From JABSOG01 sp041583135 (GTDB taxonomy: Bacteria > Pseudomonadota > Gammaproteobacteria > Enterobacterales > Alteromonadaceae), in contig JBFHGJ010000043.1 in the NCBI GenBank assembly GCA_041583135.1, forward strand, positions 1 through 46,145: a DNA stretch of 46,145 nucleotides, in the 5' to 3' direction. How positions within the stretch are numbered: the stretch's first letter is position 1; each line of letters begins with the position of its first letter. A model generated the notes under the pieces. That model was given only the letters and a program-made list of their open reading frames with translations, did not search any database and had not been told where the DNA came from. Shown here piece after piece: positions 43,841 through 46,145 of this stretch. A program made the translations under genes and the position numbers.

Positions 43841-43891
43841 GGGCGTGTTTATCTTTCGAGGTTGGCTCAGCTGCGAAAGATAAACACGCCC
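43841..43891. repeat. Perfect 18-bp inverted repeat with 15-base loop
   Basis: GGGCGTGTTTATCTTTCG (43841-43858) pairs without mismatch with 43874-43891. There is no T run after either arm, so it is not a classic terminator. Its length and perfection suggest a mobile-element-like palindrome or a strong mRNA structure in the regulator's leader. Confidence 0.85.
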
Positions 43892-43968
43892 GATACGTTG
43901 AATGTAACCCAGTCGTTCACTTAACAAAAAGAAAAAGCGAGCGACACTCAACAAAGAGGAGAAAAACT

Positions 43969-44256
43969 ATGCTGAAGGAAGATATGTCAGACGTCGGAAA
44001 ATTGGTCAAAGGGAATTTGAACAGCGGTGACTTTGCGTCGGCTATACCTCGCCAAAGCGAATTGGTATTGGCTATCGAAGCCAAGATGTCCGAGCTGGGA
44101 CTCAATGCTACTCAGTTGGCACAGAGGATCGGCTTTTCAAAAAGTAAGGTCTCTGAGATCTTAAACCGTAAAAGACCGTTGAGCAAAAAGATGGCCAAGG
44201 CGCTCTATGACCTCGGAATTCCCTCTGATATTTTGTTCAACGCCTTGATTGAGTGA
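43969..44256 (+). CDS. HigA-like helix-turn-helix regulator (XRE family)
   Basis: The 95-residue protein from ATG 43969 has an XRE-type helix-turn-helix at about residues 37-80 (AIEAKMSELGLNATQLAQRIGFSKSKVSEILNRKRPLSKKMAKAL), which resembles HigA antitoxins, including the SKVSEIL.KRPLS segment and the IPSDILF tail. An AGAGGAG box precedes the ATG. I see no HigB toxin on either side, so it is either an orphan antitoxin or a stand-alone regulator. The leader carries a terminator and a perfect hairpin. It is convergent with xseA. Confidence 0.8.
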   Translation: MLKEDMSDVGKLVKGNLNSGDFASAIPRQSELVLAIEAKMSELGLNATQLAQRIGFSKSKVSEILNRKRPLSKKMAKALYDLGIPSDILFNALIE

Positions 44257-44285
44257 TGGCCCAGATACGCAGCCGAGCCAATCTA

Positions 44286-44313
44286 TTCAGCGCGGCTTTC
44301 ATGGCGCGCTGAA
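44286..44313. terminator. Weak hairpin between the HigA-like gene and xseA
   Basis: TTCAGCGCG (44286-44294) pairs with CGCGCTGAA (44305-44313). Neither side has a strong T run; on the plus strand CCTGCTAAAAACTT follows. It lies between two convergent genes. Confidence 0.4.
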
Positions 44314-44325
44314 CCTGCTAAAAAC

Positions 44326-45660
44326 TTACACCACCTGACTTTTTATCACGCCCTCGGCAAGACGGGTGTGGATAATATCACCTTGTTTCACCTGTTCCGG
44401 CTGACGCACGACTTTCGATTGACCATCAAAGGTGATCGAATAGCCACGACTTAATGTCGATAGCGGGCTGACAATATCAAGCTGCTTGGCATTAAGCTCC
44501 AGCTGGTTACGGCTTTTGTTGAGTTTATCTTGGACCTGTTGATACAACCTTTGCTGCAAATGCGTCAGCTCCTGTTGCTTGTTGCTGATGTTGAGCTGCG
44601 CTTGTGCCAGTTTAAAGCGATTGAGTAATTGAGCATGACGGGCTTGCTGATCGTTGAGCCTTTGCCTAATGGCATTATTGAGCCTCAGAGACAACTCATC
44701 GACCTTTTGCCCATGACTGTTGAGAATATTTTGTGGATGTAAGCGTAATAAGCGTTGCTCCATTAGCGCAGAGATATTTCGACTGTCGTTCAAGCGCTGT
44801 TCCATTGCTCGTTGCAGTTGTGCCTTAAGCTGACCCAAATACTGCAAAATGGCTTGGCTGTCAGGGCTGATCAGTTCTGCCGCCGCCGATGGTGTCGCGG
44901 CGCGCACGTCTGCAACGAAATCGGCAATGGTGACGTCGATTTCATGACCGACTGCACTGACGACCGGCAATTGACATTGATAAATTGCATGGGCCACTGC
45001 GGCTTCATTAAAGCACCATAGATCTTCAAGCGAACCGCCGCCTCGACCAACAATCAACACATCGACTTCCTGACGGGCATCGGCGGTTTGGATCATATGT
45101 ACGATTTGCTCTGTGGCCGCTTGTCCTTGCACTGAGGTGGGGTAGATCACCACCTCCAATTGTGGTGCACGGCGGTTGAGCACCGAAATGATGTCTTTGA
45201 TCGCCGCGCCGGTATGAGAGGTGACGACGCCGACACGACTGATGTTTTGCGGTAGTGGCTTTTTGTGGCTTTGCGCAAATAGTCCTTGGGCCGCCAATTG
45301 TTGTTTGAGCTGCTCATATTGCTGCATCAACAAGCCATCACCGGCACTTTCCATTTGCTCGACTATCAGCTGGTAGTCGCCTCGTGGCTCATAAAGACTG
45401 ATACGGGCGCGAACCAATACCTGCATACCGTCTTGTGGTCTAATGCGACAACGTTGGTTATTGCCGCGAAACATTGCGCCGCGGATCTGCGCCTTATCGT
45501 CTTTAAGTGAAAAATACCAATGACCGGATGAAGGGCGGGCAAAGTTGGAGATCTCCCCGGTCAGCCAAATACCGGCAAACTCAGCCTCAAGCAGGCGTCT
45601 GACAGTATTGTTTAGCTCTGAAACACTAAGAATATGTTGATTGGGGGCAATATTGGCCAT
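44326..45660 (-). CDS. xseA: Exodeoxyribonuclease VII large subunit
   Basis: XseA is the catalytic subunit of exonuclease VII, which degrades single-stranded DNA from both ends with several XseB subunits. The 444-residue protein has the N-terminal OB-fold (about 10-100, LTGEISNFARPSSGHWYFSLKDDKAQIRGAMF), the catalytic motif VGRGGGSLEDLWCFNEA, GHEIDVTIADFVADVRAATPSAAAE, then a long coiled coil and a C-terminal LSRGYSI segment. It is convergent with the HigA-like gene. The small subunit gene xseB is not in the window. Confidence 0.96.
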   Translation of the reverse strand: MANIAPNQHILSVSELNNTVRRLLEAEFAGIWLTGEISNFARPSSGHWYFSLKDDKAQIRGAMFRGNNQRCRIRPQDGMQVLVRARISLYEPRGDYQLIVEQMESAGDGLLMQQYEQLKQQLAAQGLFAQSHKKPLPQNISRVGVVTSHTGAAIKDIISVLNRRAPQLEVVIYPTSVQGQAATEQIVHMIQTADARQEVDVLIVGRGGGSLEDLWCFNEAAVAHAIYQCQLPVVSAVGHEIDVTIADFVADVRAATPSAAAELISPDSQAILQYLGQLKAQLQRAMEQRLNDSRNISALMEQRLLRLHPQNILNSHGQKVDELSLRLNNAIRQRLNDQQARHAQLLNRFKLAQAQLNISNKQQELTHLQQRLYQQVQDKLNKSRNQLELNAKQLDIVSPLSTLSRGYSITFDGQSKVVRQPEQVKQGDIIHTRLAEGVIKSQVV

Positions 45661-45867
45661 AGCTTTTAGTTGCTTAATCTACCGATAGGGTATGTCGCGA
45701 TAATGGCAGGCAATTTATCATAATCATAAGGCTTTATCATCTTTGACGTTCAAACATTGACTTTAAGCCTTTAAGGACTAATCTTCATATCAAAGACCTG
45801 CAAAAGGAGATAGAGGCTAGGACGAGGCATTTTCTCAGGCATTTGAAACGTCCAAAAAGTTGACTGT

Positions 45868-46145
45868 ATGACATCCTCTAAACCACAAAATATTATTTTT
45901 AGCGATAAATTCGCCGACGATCCATATCATTTATCCAAACTTATCGATATTGAAGAACTGCGGGCTTTATTTCAAGACTTCAGCGAGATCACCGGTTTGC
46001 CGCTGGGGCTGCTCGACATTCAAGGCAATGTCATCATGGCCATCAACTGGCAAGAGGCCTGCACCCATTTTCATCGCAAAAACCCGCAGACCTGTGCGCT
46101 ATGTGTAGAAAGCGACACTGCTTTGGCGTCTCATTTGGAGCGAGG
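45868..46145 (+). CDS. PocR-domain sensory protein (partial, cut by the right window edge)
   Basis: Translation from ATG 45868 gives 92 residues, beginning MTSSKPQNIIFSDKF. The segment from ELRALFQDFSEITGLPLGLLDIQGNVI to HRKNPQTCALCVESD matches the start of PocR ligand-binding domains, including the CALC pair of cysteines before ESD. Such domains are found at the N-terminus of histidine kinases, diguanylate cyclases and AraC-type regulators; which one this is cannot be told as the rest lies outside the window. The ribosome binding site is not obvious, so the start is uncertain. Confidence 0.75.
   Translation, partial: MTSSKPQNIIFSDKFADDPYHLSKLIDIEELRALFQDFSEITGLPLGLLDIQGNVIMAINWQEACTHFHRKNPQTCALCVESDTALASHLER

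Larger units (their letters stand above)
43474..43968. other. Structured intergenic region before the HigA-like gene
   Basis: About 495 bases follow der. A TATAAT lies at 43645-43650 without a convincing -35. A terminator-like structure is at 43785-43820 and a perfect 18-bp hairpin at 43841-43891. A frame from 43717 runs into the HigA-like gene, but its first 84 codons read like non-coding DNA and it has no ribosome binding site, so I treat this as non-coding. I see no toxin gene. Confidence 0.55.

Noticed and set aside
43717..43968. N-terminal extension of the HigA-like protein or a toxin frame
   Set aside because: The translated residues resemble no protein, cross the terminator and the palindrome, and lack a ribosome binding site; an AGAGGAG box exists only before ATG 43969.

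Overview
The window reads as a chromosomal segment of a marine-type gammaproteobacterium, most likely order Alteromonadales or a near relative. The evidence is protein similarity recognised by eye and gene order: the blocks lolB-ispE-prs against hemA-prfA-prmC-sirB2-sirB1-kdsA, the tRNA operon met-leu-gln-met-gln, gcvA-DUF423-rlmM, and rlmN-pilW-rodZ-ispG-hisS-yfgM-bamB-der with xseA facing them are arranged much as in Escherichia coli and relatives. PanP instead of PanD, a DUF3369/HD-GYP response regulator and a large secreted zinc metalloprotease fit Alteromonadales and Vibrionales rather than enterics. No species can be named from the sequence alone. Layout: 1-720 holds the tail of a transposon-type ATPase fragment running off the left edge and otherwise unexplained DNA. 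725-2367 carries ppa and fbp (minus strand). 2569-8785 runs plus: secreted metalloprotease, mpl, ubiX, and the yadG/yadH ABC exporter. 8786-9210 is a repeat-rich intergenic region (a duplicated block with a hexamer expansion, then a large palindrome). 9211-13480 holds panP, a small secreted protein, ubiF and an R2K-type ATP-grasp gene. 13556-14206 is a five-gene tRNA operon with its own promoter and terminator. 14268-20569 is on the minus strand: ychF, pth, rplY, an unknown lipoprotein, prs, ispE, lolB. 20661-29150 runs plus: hemA, prfA, prmC, an HD-GYP regulator, sirB2, sirB1, a DUF819 transporter-like gene, kdsA. 29340-32903 holds a small secreted protein, gcvA, an alpha/beta hydrolase, a DUF423 gene and rlmM. 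33011-43473 runs plus: ndk, rlmN, pilW, rodZ, ispG, hisS, yfgM, bamB, der. 43474-44256 is a structured leader and a HigA-like regulator. xseA (minus) and the start of a PocR-domain sensor gene (plus, cut by the right edge) close the window. Functionally this is mainly housekeeping: isoprenoid precursors (ispE, ispG), ubiquinone (ubiX, ubiF), heme (hemA), translation and its quality (prfA, prmC, pth, rplY, ychF, hisS, rlmN, rlmM, der, tRNAs), envelope assembly (lolB, bamB, yfgM, mpl, kdsA, rodZ, pilW) and nucleotide metabolism (prs, ndk, ppa). I saw no CRISPR array, prophage, integron, complete insertion sequence or obvious defence island. The accessory signals most worth a second look are the PilW protein carrying two LysM domains, the HigA-like gene with a terminator and a perfect 18-bp hairpin in its leader and no visible toxin, the duplicated repeat blocks at 8806-9058 and 38516-38591, the HD-GYP gene inserted into the hemA-kdsA cluster, and the isolated R2K ATP-grasp gene. 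None of these amounts to a demonstrated new system.
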